Source of the DNA: Rhodocyclaceae bacterium UBA1310
GTDB lineage: Bacteria > Pseudomonadota > Gammaproteobacteria > Burkholderiales > Rhodocyclaceae
Direction: 5' to 3'
DNA length: 24,904 bases
Assembly (NCBI GenBank): GCA_002307175.1
Contig: DBTS01000045.1
Span: 1 to 24,904, forward strand
A program made the translations under genes and the position numbers. Shown here in pieces: positions 7,795 through 15,493 of this stretch. Positions within the stretch are counted from its first letter, which is position 1. Every line of letters begins with the position of its first letter. The notes below the pieces were generated by a model. It had not been told where the DNA came from, did no database searches, and saw only the letters and a list, made by a program, of their open reading frames with translations.

Positions 7795-8171
7795 TCGCCG
7801 AGAAGCCAAGCATCAACATGGTGCCTTTCATCGACATCATGCTGGTGCTGCTGACTATCGTGCTGACCACTTCGACATTCATTGCGAGTGGCCGCATTCC
7901 GATCAATCTGCCGCATGCCAGCCATGATCCACAGACCACCATGCGCACGCGTGTCATCGAGATCAATGCTACCGGGAAAATATTTCTGGATGGCACTCAG
8001 CTTGATGAACAGGACCTGAAATCACGCCTCGCACCGCTGGAACGCAGCACGCCCCTCATGGTGCGGGCGGACAAAAGCCTGCCGCTGCAGCGCTTCGTGG
8101 ATGTGGCAGACCTGCTCAAGCAGCTCGGCTTTGCAAAGGTAGCCATTCAGACCGAAACAGGCAGCGCCTGA
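7791..8171 (+). CDS. exbD: ExbD-type energy-transduction protein
   Basis: 126 residues. A short cytoplasmic N-terminus (INMVPFIDIMLVLLTIVL) contains the membrane Asp that all ExbD/TolR proteins use for proton coupling. A periplasmic domain follows with VIEINATGKIFLDGTQLD, LMVRADKSLPLQRFVDVADLLKQLGFAKVAIQTE, the normal ExbD pattern. Length is typical of the type-2 form. Translation is coupled to exbB through the ATGA overlap. It partners with ExbB and the TonB protein encoded 37 bases downstream. Confidence 0.92.
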   Translation: MIAEKPSINMVPFIDIMLVLLTIVLTTSTFIASGRIPINLPHASHDPQTTMRTRVIEINATGKIFLDGTQLDEQDLKSRLAPLERSTPLMVRADKSLPLQRFVDVADLLKQLGFAKVAIQTETGSA

Positions 8172-8208
8172 ACTACCAAGCCAACAGGCCACTAAGCGAG
8201 GCATCATC

Positions 8209-8922
8209 ATGCAAAAGCCCCTCCCCCCTTCTACCGCCACTGCCCACCCGCCCCAACTGTGGCTATGCCTGACGATCTCCCTGGCACTTCACGCCGGGCT
8301 CGCTGCGCCCTGGCTGTATTCTTTGCTGGTACCGCATGCTCGCCCGGAAAGCCGGCAACTGGTGCTGGACCTCTCTGGCCTGGAAAGCCAGCACCAGGTG
8401 GAGCATCTGGTTCAGAAAACCCCCGAGGCGCCTAAACCGGAAAAAACCCCGGCCCCCCACCCTACCCCCGCCAAAGCTGAAATCATTGCACGCAGCCTGC
8501 CAACCGATATGCCGATCCCCCCGACGCCAGAGCAGCCACGGCAGGAGGAACAGAAAACCCCGCCCCCGCCGCTAACAGCAAGCCAGGACAACCAGACTGC
8601 GCTTGAACAGCATATTGCAGCACGTGAAACCGAAGAGATGCTGATGAAGCGGTATCTGACGGCGCTCACGAAGAACATCCAGAGCCATCTGGCCTACCCG
8701 GCAAGCGCCAGGGATCAGGGGCAGGTAGGCACAACCCGCATCCGCTTCACACTGACAGAATCTGGCGAGATTCAGCCCGACAGCCTGAGTGTGCAGACCA
8801 GCAGTGGCTCGCCGCTACTCGATTCGAGCGCGCTCAAGGCAGCACAGGCAGCGGCGCCCTTCATGCCGCCACCCAGACGAATGAATGTGTCAATCGGCCT
8901 CTCCTTCTTCAAGGAAGGTTAG
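8209..8922 (+). CDS. tonB: TonB-family energy transducer linked to the TPS operon
   Basis: 237 residues. One membrane helix occupies about 17-40 and carries the Ser-xxx-His pair (S24, H28) that TonB uses to contact ExbB/ExbD. A proline- and lysine-rich periplasmic spacer spans about 70-122 (EAPKPEKTPAPHPTPAK and similar). The C-terminal domain (about 145-237) has the TonB pattern: YLTALTKNIQSHLAYPASAR, GTTRIRFTLTESGEI, SSGSPLLDSSALKAAQAAAPF. TonB links the inner-membrane proton channel to outer-membrane receptors. No TonB-dependent receptor gene is in the window, so the partner may be TpsB, a receptor elsewhere, or the secreted protein itself. A GCGAGGC ribosome site precedes the ATG. Confidence 0.9.
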   Translation: MQKPLPPSTATAHPPQLWLCLTISLALHAGLAAPWLYSLLVPHARPESRQLVLDLSGLESQHQVEHLVQKTPEAPKPEKTPAPHPTPAKAEIIARSLPTDMPIPPTPEQPRQEEQKTPPPPLTASQDNQTALEQHIAARETEEMLMKRYLTALTKNIQSHLAYPASARDQGQVGTTRIRFTLTESGEIQPDSLSVQTSSGSPLLDSSALKAAQAAAPFMPPPRRMNVSIGLSFFKEG

Positions 8923-9013
8923 GCGTTTGTTCCGGCTGAGCAGCACCCTGCGCAAGAGCAAGGCGCTTTAGTCGGGCCGGCATGAACGACGTGCCGCTGA
9001 GTGGTGAAAAGGT

Positions 9014-9041
9014 GTTGGGAGACGCCTGCGGCTTTCCCAAC
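9014..9041. repeat. Palindromic intergenic repeat unit
   Basis: GTTGGGA (9014-9020) is the reverse complement of TCCCAAC (9035-9041), with an inner GCC-TGC-GGC stem, followed by CTACG. The GTTGGGAAAGCC...GCTTTCCCAACCTACG form is familiar to me as a scattered intergenic repeat in proteobacterial genomes; copy number here cannot be seen. Confidence 0.5.
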
Positions 9042-9117
9042 CTACGCCATTGGCAAGCTTCCGCACGGCGAAATTCTCCGCGCGCCCCCTTACTCTATCG
9101 ACATAGCACGCAGTTTT

Positions 9118-9170
9118 TCGTAGGGCGCTGCGAAGCAGGAACAATGGAGCACAGCGCAATTGCGCCGCAT
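9118..9170. repeat. Second palindromic intergenic repeat (GCGCAATTGCGC core)
   Basis: The 12-base perfect palindrome GCGCAATTGCGC spans 9154-9165, and CGTAGGGCGC on the left pairs with GCGCCG on the right. The CGTAGGGCGC...GCGCAATTGCGCCGCATG pattern resembles dispersed intergenic repeats of betaproteobacteria. Only one copy lies in the window, so repeat status is inferred. Confidence 0.35.
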
Positions 9171-9431
9171 GAAGAATGATCTCTCGATGAAACGCTTGCC
9201 CGAGTAGCCTGCGCGGCATGCACAAAGATGCTTCGTCCTGAGAGTGAGTGCGCCTCGGAGAAAATGCCCAGGAAAAAATTGTGCCTCCCGCCTCAGACCC
9301 ACACTCAAGTCGGATAAACCAGAAAATGATGCGTCTCGCCATATATCCAGACTAAAGCCGGTTGAAACGCCAATCTTTGGCTCAGCTAATATACAAGCAT
9401 TTCATACCCAATGACAGTCAATACTTTCACC

Positions 9432-9450
9432 AATGCCTTAGGCATTTTTT
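9432..9450 (+). terminator. Rho-independent terminator upstream of the NTF2-like gene
   Basis: AATGCC and GGCATT pair around a TTA loop and run into six T residues. It probably stops transcription arriving from the tps-exb-tonB operon and isolates the next gene. Confidence 0.65.
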
Positions 9451-9547
9451 CTGCTCTATGCTGGGGGCAACCTGGGAAGCAGGTCAGAATGCAGGCGGTT
9501 TGCCGCATGTATCCCAGGCTCTGAAACCCGGAAAAAGGAGAATCACC

Positions 9548-9994
9548 ATGTGGAAGAGACTGCTGTGCCTTGTATCATTCCTGTCACTTGCAAGCCTGAT
9601 GCCTGCTGCTCAAGCTGCGGATGAAACTGCTGCCGTGACAAAAGCGGCTGAGAAACTACGCGTGCTGATGGTGGACCCGGAACGTGCCGGGCTGGAAGCG
9701 ATTGTGGCCAAGGATCTGAGCTATGGCCATTCTGGCGGCAAGCTTGATACGCAGCAAAGCTTTATTGATGATCTGCTCAATGGCGTTTCGAACTTTGTGA
9801 GCATCACCATCAGCGATCAGACCGTGCGCGTGGTAGGCGATGTGGCCATCGTGCGCCATACCCTGTTTGCCGAAACCGCCGATAAGGGCAAGGAAGCCGG
9901 CACGGTAAAGCTGGGTATCCTGCAGATCTGGCAGAAGCAGCACGGCCACTGGAAGCTGCTGGCCCGGCAGGCCCGCGCCATCGCAAATCCTTGA
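9548..9994 (+). CDS. Exported NTF2-like (DUF4440/SnoaL-type) protein
   Basis: 148 residues. The ATG at 9548 has AAGGAG about 7 bases upstream and begins a typical signal peptide (MWKRLLCLVSFLSLASL, cleavage near AAQA, about 23). A longer in-frame start at 9362 would run through a terminator hairpin, so it was rejected. The mature domain shows the cone-shaped NTF2 pattern of DUF4440 proteins: LEAIVAKDLSYGHSGGKLDTQ, FVSITISDQTVRVVGDVAIVRHTLF and ILQIWQKQHGHWKLLARQA. Family members are periplasmic or secreted small proteins of mostly unknown role; a ligand cannot be assigned. It appears monocistronic, with a terminator on each side. Confidence 0.8.
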   Translation: MWKRLLCLVSFLSLASLMPAAQAADETAAVTKAAEKLRVLMVDPERAGLEAIVAKDLSYGHSGGKLDTQQSFIDDLLNGVSNFVSITISDQTVRVVGDVAIVRHTLFAETADKGKEAGTVKLGILQIWQKQHGHWKLLARQARAIANP

Positions 9995-10022
9995 TGCTGC
10001 AACCGCTGCCCCTATATGTGAC

Positions 10023-10058
10023 AAAAGCCTCGCACCGGCCACGGCGCGGGGCTTTTTA
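10023..10058. terminator. Bidirectional terminator between convergent genes
   Basis: AAAAGCCTCGCACCG pairs with CGGCGCGGGGCTTTT around GCCA, with one wobble and one mismatch. It is followed by T5 on the + strand and by TTTT on the - strand. It therefore can end both the NTF2-like transcript and the facing DUF2807 transcript. Confidence 0.8.
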
Positions 10059-10072
10059 TTACCCCGCAGTAC

Positions 10073-10756
10073 TCAATTGAACTTTACCGAGCCACTGCCA
10101 ACACGGTTCACATCGCGCTGCGCAGGATTGCCGGCAATCACGATGTTGCCAGACCCGGTCATGGCGACACGGGCGCTGTGCGAGGCATAGGCGCGGATAT
10201 CCCCAGAGCCGGAGAGTTGCACTTCGATCTCGGACGCCTTGAGCACAGATCCATCAACATTACCGGAGCCAGCAACATGAATCCGGCTGTGCTCAACTGC
10301 GCCATGCGCAACGATGTTGCCAGAGCCAGCGATATCAAGCTGCACGGATTTTCCGGCAAGCCCATTGACCTTTACATCGCCAGAGCCGGCAAGCGCGATG
10401 GAATCCAGACTCGGGCCGGTGGCTTCAATACGGATAGGGCCAGACGGACGCAGGGAGGCTTCAGTATCAATGATCAGCATGCCGTTTTCCACGGCAGTAC
10501 GCACCTGCGATATTGCCGCTGCCGGCCCAATCACGCGCACGGAGCGATGTGGCGCCACAGTGAAGCGCACCGACATCGAGCCTTTGACCTGAATCGCTTC
10601 AAAAGCGGGAACGCTGCGCTCTTCGGAGCAGATATCGCCCGTACTGGCGGAGACTTCCTGCCCTGGCAGCAACCAGCACAGAAACAGGCTGGCCAGCGCC
10701 TTGCAGCAGTTGACCACAATAGCCTTGCGGCGCCCCGGAAATTCTTCTTCCATCAT
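10073..10756 (-). CDS. Exported DUF2807 (head GIN domain) protein
   Basis: 227 residues. The first of two adjacent ATGs is used; AAGGAGA lies about 9 bases upstream. The N-terminus has a charged region, then a hydrophobic signal segment (ALASLFLCWLLPG) with cleavage near residue 37. The rest is a run of short beta-helical turns marked by repeated Gly-Ser-Gly: LAGSGDVKV, IAGSGNIVA, VAGSGNVDG, LSGSGDIRA, MTGSGNIVI, VGSGSVKF. This pattern, after VPAFEAIQVKGSMSVRF, is diagnostic of the DUF2807 putative auto-transporter-adhesin head domain. The cellular role is not established; an envelope or periplasmic location is likely. It is alone on its strand. Confidence 0.85.
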   Translation of the reverse strand: MMEEEFPGRRKAIVVNCCKALASLFLCWLLPGQEVSASTGDICSEERSVPAFEAIQVKGSMSVRFTVAPHRSVRVIGPAAAISQVRTAVENGMLIIDTEASLRPSGPIRIEATGPSLDSIALAGSGDVKVNGLAGKSVQLDIAGSGNIVAHGAVEHSRIHVAGSGNVDGSVLKASEIEVQLSGSGDIRAYASHSARVAMTGSGNIVIAGNPAQRDVNRVGSGSVKFN

Positions 10757-11710
10757 CTTTCACGTCTCCTTCGATCCAGAATGCAAAGCCCGCACACAAA
10801 CAACTACAGATACTCGAACGGGCGCCTGACAAAGAATGCGTCGGATAAACCCCTCCACTACAGCCGGCAGATGCACCGGGCAGGGAGAATCTTCGTTAGA
10901 GGGGAACGGCGTTTTCGATTGAACGCCTTGTGATGACTTGCAGGAGTGCGCATCCTATCACGCAGCTTATGGCACGGATATAAAAACACGGCAGAGGAAG
11001 AGAAAAATCTACCCGCAGATTAGGCGGATCAACTCGACCATAGTCCGGATTTATGGTGAAGCACTGTCTTGATTTTCCTCACAAAAAAGACATGCAAACA
11101 AACAGTGCGTCCTTGTACCAGAAAGTACTTGTAACCCTCTGCTCTTTCCCGATGCCTGCGCACGTTGAATCCCGGTTTCAGGGCATGAATTTCTTGATTT
11201 TTAAATAATCATATATAAATTATGCATATTAACCAGTTTTCAAACATGACAATATCGCCCCCAATATAAATACCATAGGCATATATAATATTCTTATATT
11301 GTTCGATTCAGATGCAGGGGAAGCGATCGAGACCAGAATACCAACGTATTTTCCACACGCCGCAAGATGGAAAGCCACTACAATATCCTTCTGCAGCAGC
11401 CCAGAGTGGATGACGCTTAAAACAACCTGTGTCTGGATTTCGCCGCGGCAGACAGCGATGGGCACTACCTCGCACAGCGCCAAAGCTGCCGCGCTTGCGA
11501 GGCTGATTACACACTTTCCATCACAACCACACAGTACCCACTGATGCCACATCGAAAGCCTCGCCCAAGAGAGGATTCTTTATATACATGAAGACAACGC
11601 TCACGGCGGATTTTCGCACGCCGGGCTGAAATATGATGGCTTCGAGAATTACCACCTTGCAATCCTTCGGCGCCTGTGAAATAAGACATCTTCATGACTG
11701 CAGCACCTCA
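10757..11710. other. Gene-poor spacer, AT-rich in part
   Basis: I find no convincing gene in these roughly 950 bases. The first part should hold the promoter of the DUF2807 gene. A strongly AT-rich tract lies at about 11200-11310. From about 11300 to 11700 the composition becomes gene-like again, with short broken open frames on both strands, which could be a decayed gene. No domain was recognised. The stretch ends at the miniature element at 11711. Confidence 0.5.
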
Positions 11711-11864
11711 GAAGCTGTTCACGATCTGTAGCGGGAGGGCGTAAGCGGACTGAAGATCAGCACAAAAACCAGAGTTTATTCGTATAAATAAGGATTTCGA
11801 GTAGCCTATGAAGCCATATAAGGAGGCCCGATCACGCTTTCGCAGTAAGACCATGTACAGCTTC
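11711..11864 (+). mobile_element. MITE-like element, copy 1 (154 bp)
   Basis: The ends are inverted repeats: GAAGCTGTTCACGATCT on the left and, read from the other strand, GAAGCTGTACATGGTCTTAC on the right. The flanking bases are TCA on both sides (11708-11710 and 11865-11867), consistent with a 3-bp target duplication. The interior carries TTTATTCGTATAAA and no transposase. A second copy in opposite orientation is at 24713-24865; I count roughly 20 differences over 154 positions. This fits a non-autonomous element moved in trans by an insertion sequence. It ends 65 bases upstream of the pectate lyase start, so it may lie in or near its promoter. Confidence 0.8.
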
Positions 11865-11887
11865 TCAGCACTAGTAGCCTCTGGCGA

Positions 11888-11900
11888 GCCTTAAATAGGC
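11888..11900 (+). promoter_or_regulatory. Small inverted repeat upstream of the pectate lyase gene
   Basis: GCCT-TAAAT-AGGC lies 30-42 bases before the ATG at 11930, between the miniature element and the gene. It could be an operator or part of the leader; no known regulator site is recognised. Confidence 0.2.
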
Positions 11901-11929
11901 CGACCAATCAATCTGTTTGGAGACCGAAA

Positions 11930-13261
11930 ATGCAAAAGACCCATACACGTAATCATCTGCATCCCCATCTACGGAAACTCGTACTGGCCTGCCTTGCAGT
12001 TACCGCATCCGCAGCAGCCTCGGCCAGTACTTATTATATTGCCAGCACGGGCAGCGATTCAGCTGCGGGCACCCTGGCAAGCCCCTGGAAATCACTCACC
12101 TACGCCCAGACCAAGGTGACTGCCGGCGACACCGTCTACATCCGTGGCGGAACCTACTCCATCACAAAGGGCGTCAACACCTGCGCCTCGCAAACCGATA
12201 CGGTCAATGCCATCTTGCTCAACAAGAGCGGCACTACTTCAAGCCCGATACGATATTACGCGTATCCAGGCGAAACACCGGTGTTCGACTTCAGCAAGAT
12301 GACAGATGACTGCCGCATCAAGGGCTTCAACATCACGGCTTCATGGGTGTGGCTCAAGGGGCTGGAAGTCAAGGGGGTGCTGCAGGGCAACTACCTCAAC
12401 CACGAATCGTGGGGGGTGTGGATCAATGGCAGCTACAACACCATCCAGCAACTCAACGTACATGACATTCAGGGTGCCGGCGTGTTCCTCGCCAATGGCG
12501 GCCACAACCTGATCGAAAATACCGATTCGCACGACAATTACGATCCGAAGACCTCCAATGGTGCCGGCCAAAGCGCCGACGGCTTCGGTGCACACATCAA
12601 GGCCGGCTATCCGGGCAATGTGTTCCGTGGCTGCCGTGCCTGGAACAATTCGGACGATGGCTTCGATCTGATCAACGCCTACTCCAGCGTTACCATCGAG
12701 AACTCCTGGGCCTGGCATCAGGGCTACCTGCCCGGCACCAGCACAGCGGTTGCCGCCGGCAATGGTAACGGCTTCAAGCTTGGTGGCTACGGCGGCGTCT
12801 ATGATGCGAATGCCGTGAAGCACGTGATCCACACTTCGGTAGCCTTCCTCAACAAGGCGGCCGGCTTCTATGCGAACCACCATCCAGTTGCCAATGATTA
12901 TTTCAACAACACCAGCTACTCCAATAGTGTCGATTTCAACATGCTGGGCATCGACTCCAGTGGAGCAGCAGTGAGCCTTGGGACGCTGCGAAACAATATT
13001 GCCTACAAGGGCACCACGCTTTCGAACACTTCTGGCGCCAACATGCGGTATAACTCATGGGATCTGAGTGTCACCGTATCGGACGCCGACTTCCAGTCAG
13101 TCTCCACCTCGGGCTGGGATGCCGCACGCCAGTCTGATGGCAGCCTGCCGGTCGTCAAGAGCCTGCATCTGGTGAGCAGTTCAGATCTCATCGACAAAGG
13201 CGGCGATGTGGGCCTAACCTACAGCGGTTCTGCCCCTGACCTGGGGGCATTTGAGTACTGA
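11930..13261 (+). CDS. Secreted PL9-type pectate lyase (right-handed parallel beta-helix)
   Basis: 443 residues, close to the size of PL9 lyases such as Dickeya PelL. A Sec signal peptide ends near SASA (about residue 34). The mature N-terminus (TYYIASTGSDSAAGTLASPWKSL, GDTVYIRGGTY) is the DUF1565-like opening of PL9 and PL1-like beta-helix proteins. The calcium cluster is intact: D217 in ADGFGAHIK, and D242, D243 and D246 in NSDDGFDL. The expected catalytic Lys is K283 in NGNGFKLGG. Spacing matches that known for Pel9A (209, 233, 234, 237, 273). The enzyme should cleave polygalacturonate by beta-elimination outside the cell. A TTTGGAGA ribosome site precedes the ATG, and a terminator follows. 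It was probably secreted by the type II system whose genes begin this window. Confidence 0.88.
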   Translation: MQKTHTRNHLHPHLRKLVLACLAVTASAAASASTYYIASTGSDSAAGTLASPWKSLTYAQTKVTAGDTVYIRGGTYSITKGVNTCASQTDTVNAILLNKSGTTSSPIRYYAYPGETPVFDFSKMTDDCRIKGFNITASWVWLKGLEVKGVLQGNYLNHESWGVWINGSYNTIQQLNVHDIQGAGVFLANGGHNLIENTDSHDNYDPKTSNGAGQSADGFGAHIKAGYPGNVFRGCRAWNNSDDGFDLINAYSSVTIENSWAWHQGYLPGTSTAVAAGNGNGFKLGGYGGVYDANAVKHVIHTSVAFLNKAAGFYANHHPVANDYFNNTSYSNSVDFNMLGIDSSGAAVSLGTLRNNIAYKGTTLSNTSGANMRYNSWDLSVTVSDADFQSVSTSGWDAARQSDGSLPVVKSLHLVSSSDLIDKGGDVGLTYSGSAPDLGAFEY

Positions 13262-13295
13262 GTTTTTTGAGCGAATGACAGCAAGGCATTACTTC

Positions 13296-13322
13296 AGCCC
13301 CGCACCCGCGGGGCTTTTTTTT
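13296..13322 (+). terminator. Rho-independent terminator after the pectate lyase gene
   Basis: AGCCCCGC and GCGGGGCT pair perfectly around ACCC and are followed by a run of eight T. It lies 35 bases after the stop codon. Confidence 0.9.
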
Positions 13323-13711
13323 CCCAATCATTTTCGCCCTGAACCTCTGGGCTGGCAGCGGTTCCCGACATTCCCTGCGCTTTTGCTTTGGCACTCCAGC
13401 GCTCGCCCATCCTCTGCCCCCAACCTTCCGTTCTTCCCTGAATTGAGCTGGCTTATCGGAATATCAGAAGAAAAGAATCAAACTTTTGTTTCCGCCGATC
13501 CGCAGTGGACTTACGCGCTTTATTATTCAGGCTTGGCAATTAGGGTAATCCACTACACCGCCGACCAAAGGAACCACCGCGTAAAATGCCCGGCAGGCTC
13601 GCCAGCGTGCATTGCACGACCAGCAACTGCCTACCTTTTTCCGCACACCTCCGGCCAGATGGCCCAGCCTTCATATATCCCCACGAATTTGCACGACAGC
13701 AGGAGATCCAC
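13323..13711. other. Spacer upstream of the polygalacturonase gene
   Basis: About 390 bases follow the terminator. It should contain the polygalacturonase promoter, but I could not identify a well-spaced -35/-10 pair. Open frames crossing it are extensions or shadows of the downstream gene. Confidence 0.45.
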
Positions 13712-15331
13712 ATGTACATCCACTTCTCGCCATCCCGCTTGGTGCTGTTGGCGTCAGCGCTGCTCAGCCTGGGCGCACAGGCCCAGCTTACCCGCTCTGC
13801 CGATGGCTACACGCGCATTCCCGAACTGGATGCGCAGCTCCCCGCCGAGCCCAGGCTGCCAACGCAGGTCTGCGTCACACTGCCCGCCGAGTTGCAGCAG
13901 ACCGGAGGGCGCCTGCCGGATGCCGTGGATGCCAACCCTGCCAACTCAAACCCCGATGGTGTGCGCCTGGAAATCGCCATCAGCGCCTGTCCGGCAGGCT
14001 CGGCTGTGAAGCTCGTTGCCGCCAACGGCAATAACGCTTTCCTCAGCGGCCCAATCTCGATCAAATCCGGTGTCACCTTGTGGGTGGATAAGGGTGTAAC
14101 GCTATTTGCCTCGCGCAGCCCGCGCGATTACGACGATGTGGGCGGCGCAGATGCCGGCTACTGCGGCACGGTGGACGCCAAACACAAAAATGGCTGTCAG
14201 CCCTGGATCACCGCCATCAACACCGTGGGTAGCGGGATTGTCGGTGGCGGGGTGATCGATGGGCGCGGTGGCGCAGTGCTGACTTCCGGCCCATATGCCA
14301 ACAAGGCCACGTGGTGGGATCTGTCGATCCAGAGCAAGGCCAAACCCGCTTTGCAACAGAACAACCCGCGCATGCTGCAGGTGACGGGTGGCAACCATTT
14401 CACGCTGTATCACATCACCCTGACCAACAGCCCTAAGTTCCACGTCGGCACCAATGCGGCAGACGACTTCGTGGCCTGGGACGTAAAGCTCATCACCCCG
14501 TCCCTTGCCTACTCCGTTCCCGGCTACAACTGCCCGGCGGGCAGCATGCCCGAGGCGGGCAAGATGAAGATCAGCACCTGCTTCCAGCCGGAAAACGCGA
14601 AGAATACGGACGGTATCGACCCCTCCAATTCACGCAATGTGACAGTTGCCTACTCCTTCATCAGTACAGGGGATGATCATGTCGCCGTCAAGGCTGGCGC
14701 CAACCCTGTCAGCCAGGCACTCTCGCTGAACCAGATGTATGCGCATAACCACCTCTATTACGGTCACGGCATGTCCATCGGCAGTGAAACCGATACCGGC
14801 CTGTTTGCCACCAAGGTCTGGGATCTGGTCATCGACGGCCAGGATTCCACCCATGGTCTGGGGATCCGAATCAAGAGTGATACCTCCCGTGGTGGCGAAG
14901 TACGCAATGTGCTGTATCGCAATGTGTGCATGCGCCGCGTGGCTCAGCCACTAGTTTTTGATCCCTACTACGGCGACTCGAAGAGCAAGAGCCTGTACCC
15001 GAATTTCCACGGTATCACCTTGCAGGATATCCGCGTGAAAGGCGTCTATAGCACGGAACAGAATGGCGGAACTGTCGTTTTCAGCGGCTTTTCGGGAGAT
15101 GGCATCACCAATCCGCTGGCGATCACACTAAACAATGTGTATTTCGACAGCACGCCGAAATTTGAGGCCAAGCCTTACCATGATGTGCAGTTCACCCTGG
15201 GCGCCGGCACCAACCTCCGGCCGCCCAAAGCGGCTAGCGTCACCACAGAAATCAACTCCGGCAAGGCCACTCCGCTGGATTGCCCGGACTCCGTTTTCGT
15301 GAAGTTCCCTTCTCCGATCTCCCCGATCTGA
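13712..15331 (+). CDS. Secreted GH28 polygalacturonase
   Basis: 539 residues. The ATG at 13712 has AGGAGAT about 5 bases upstream and begins a signal peptide (LVLLASALLSLGAQA, cleavage about residue 24); an upstream in-frame ATG at 13586 lacks both. All GH28 signatures are present in order: NTDGID (N298-D300), GDDH (D321, D322), GHG (351-353) and RIK (R386-K388). The three Asp act as acid and base in inverting hydrolysis of alpha-1,4-galacturonosyl bonds. The form YGHGMSIGSET and the ~540-residue length recall exo- or oligo-acting enzymes, but mode cannot be fixed from sequence. It follows the pectate lyase after a terminator, so it is separately expressed. Together they form a small pectin-degrading locus. 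Confidence 0.92.
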   Translation: MYIHFSPSRLVLLASALLSLGAQAQLTRSADGYTRIPELDAQLPAEPRLPTQVCVTLPAELQQTGGRLPDAVDANPANSNPDGVRLEIAISACPAGSAVKLVAANGNNAFLSGPISIKSGVTLWVDKGVTLFASRSPRDYDDVGGADAGYCGTVDAKHKNGCQPWITAINTVGSGIVGGGVIDGRGGAVLTSGPYANKATWWDLSIQSKAKPALQQNNPRMLQVTGGNHFTLYHITLTNSPKFHVGTNAADDFVAWDVKLITPSLAYSVPGYNCPAGSMPEAGKMKISTCFQPENAKNTDGIDPSNSRNVTVAYSFISTGDDHVAVKAGANPVSQALSLNQMYAHNHLYYGHGMSIGSETDTGLFATKVWDLVIDGQDSTHGLGIRIKSDTSRGGEVRNVLYRNVCMRRVAQPLVFDPYYGDSKSKSLYPNFHGITLQDIRVKGVYSTEQNGGTVVFSGFSGDGITNPLAITLNNVYFDSTPKFEAKPYHDVQFTLGAGTNLRPPKAASVTTEINSGKATPLDCPDSVFVKFPSPISPI

Positions 15332-15345
15332 GCACAGCCCCCCAC

Positions 15346-15382
15346 GGCGGCCCGCCTTCGCCCCCGCGAGGGCGGGCGCCGC
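15346..15382 (+). terminator. GC-rich hairpin after the polygalacturonase gene
   Basis: GGCGGCCCGCC pairs with GGCGGGCGCC with one bulged base and a 14-base loop. No T run follows, so it is a weak or Rho-assisted terminator at best. It sits 15 bases after the stop. Confidence 0.4.
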
Positions 15383-15399
15383 ACCACCGTCTTCGTGAC

Positions 15400-15437
15400 A
15401 AAAAGCCCAGCAGCAGGCCGTGCAGAACAGCCTGGGC
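15400..15437 (-). terminator. Candidate terminator of the minor-pilin operon
   Basis: Read on the - strand, GCCCAG and CTGGGC pair around a 21-base loop that contains a smaller inner stem, and TTTTT follows directly. It lies about 60 bases after the stop of the TonB-like gene, the expected end of the operon. Confidence 0.6.
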
Positions 15438-15493
15438 AATATCAATCACTCCGCCAGAGTTTCAGCCATCACAGCATAAAGCAGTACGGCACT

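Larger units (their letters stand above)
8923..9547. other. Gene-poor spacer with palindromic repeats and a terminator
   Basis: The 625 bases between tonB and the NTF2-like gene contain two palindromic repeat units (9014-9041 and 9118-9170) and a terminator (9432-9450). Open frames on both strands here run through these palindromes, have no recognisable domains and no ribosome sites, so I do not call them genes. Confidence 0.6.

Noticed and set aside
8968..9342. 124-codon open frame on the - strand
   Set aside because: It runs through two palindromic intergenic repeats, and its C-terminus is the translated repeat. No domain or ribosome site.
10178..10933. 251-codon open frame on the + strand
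   Set aside because: It lies opposite the DUF2807 gene, is Arg/His/Ala-rich without a domain, and has no ribosome site. It is a shadow of the repeated GSG codons.
11229..11552. 107-codon open frame on the - strand
   Set aside because: No recognisable domain and no ribosome site, in a stretch with competing open frames on the other strand.
11808..11894. 28-codon open frame starting MKPYKEARSRFRSK
   Set aside because: It begins inside the miniature element, and the inverted copy does not keep the ATG. Probably chance.
13385..13410. TGGCAC as a possible sigma-54 site before the polygalacturonase gene
   Set aside because: No TTGC element at the required spacing.
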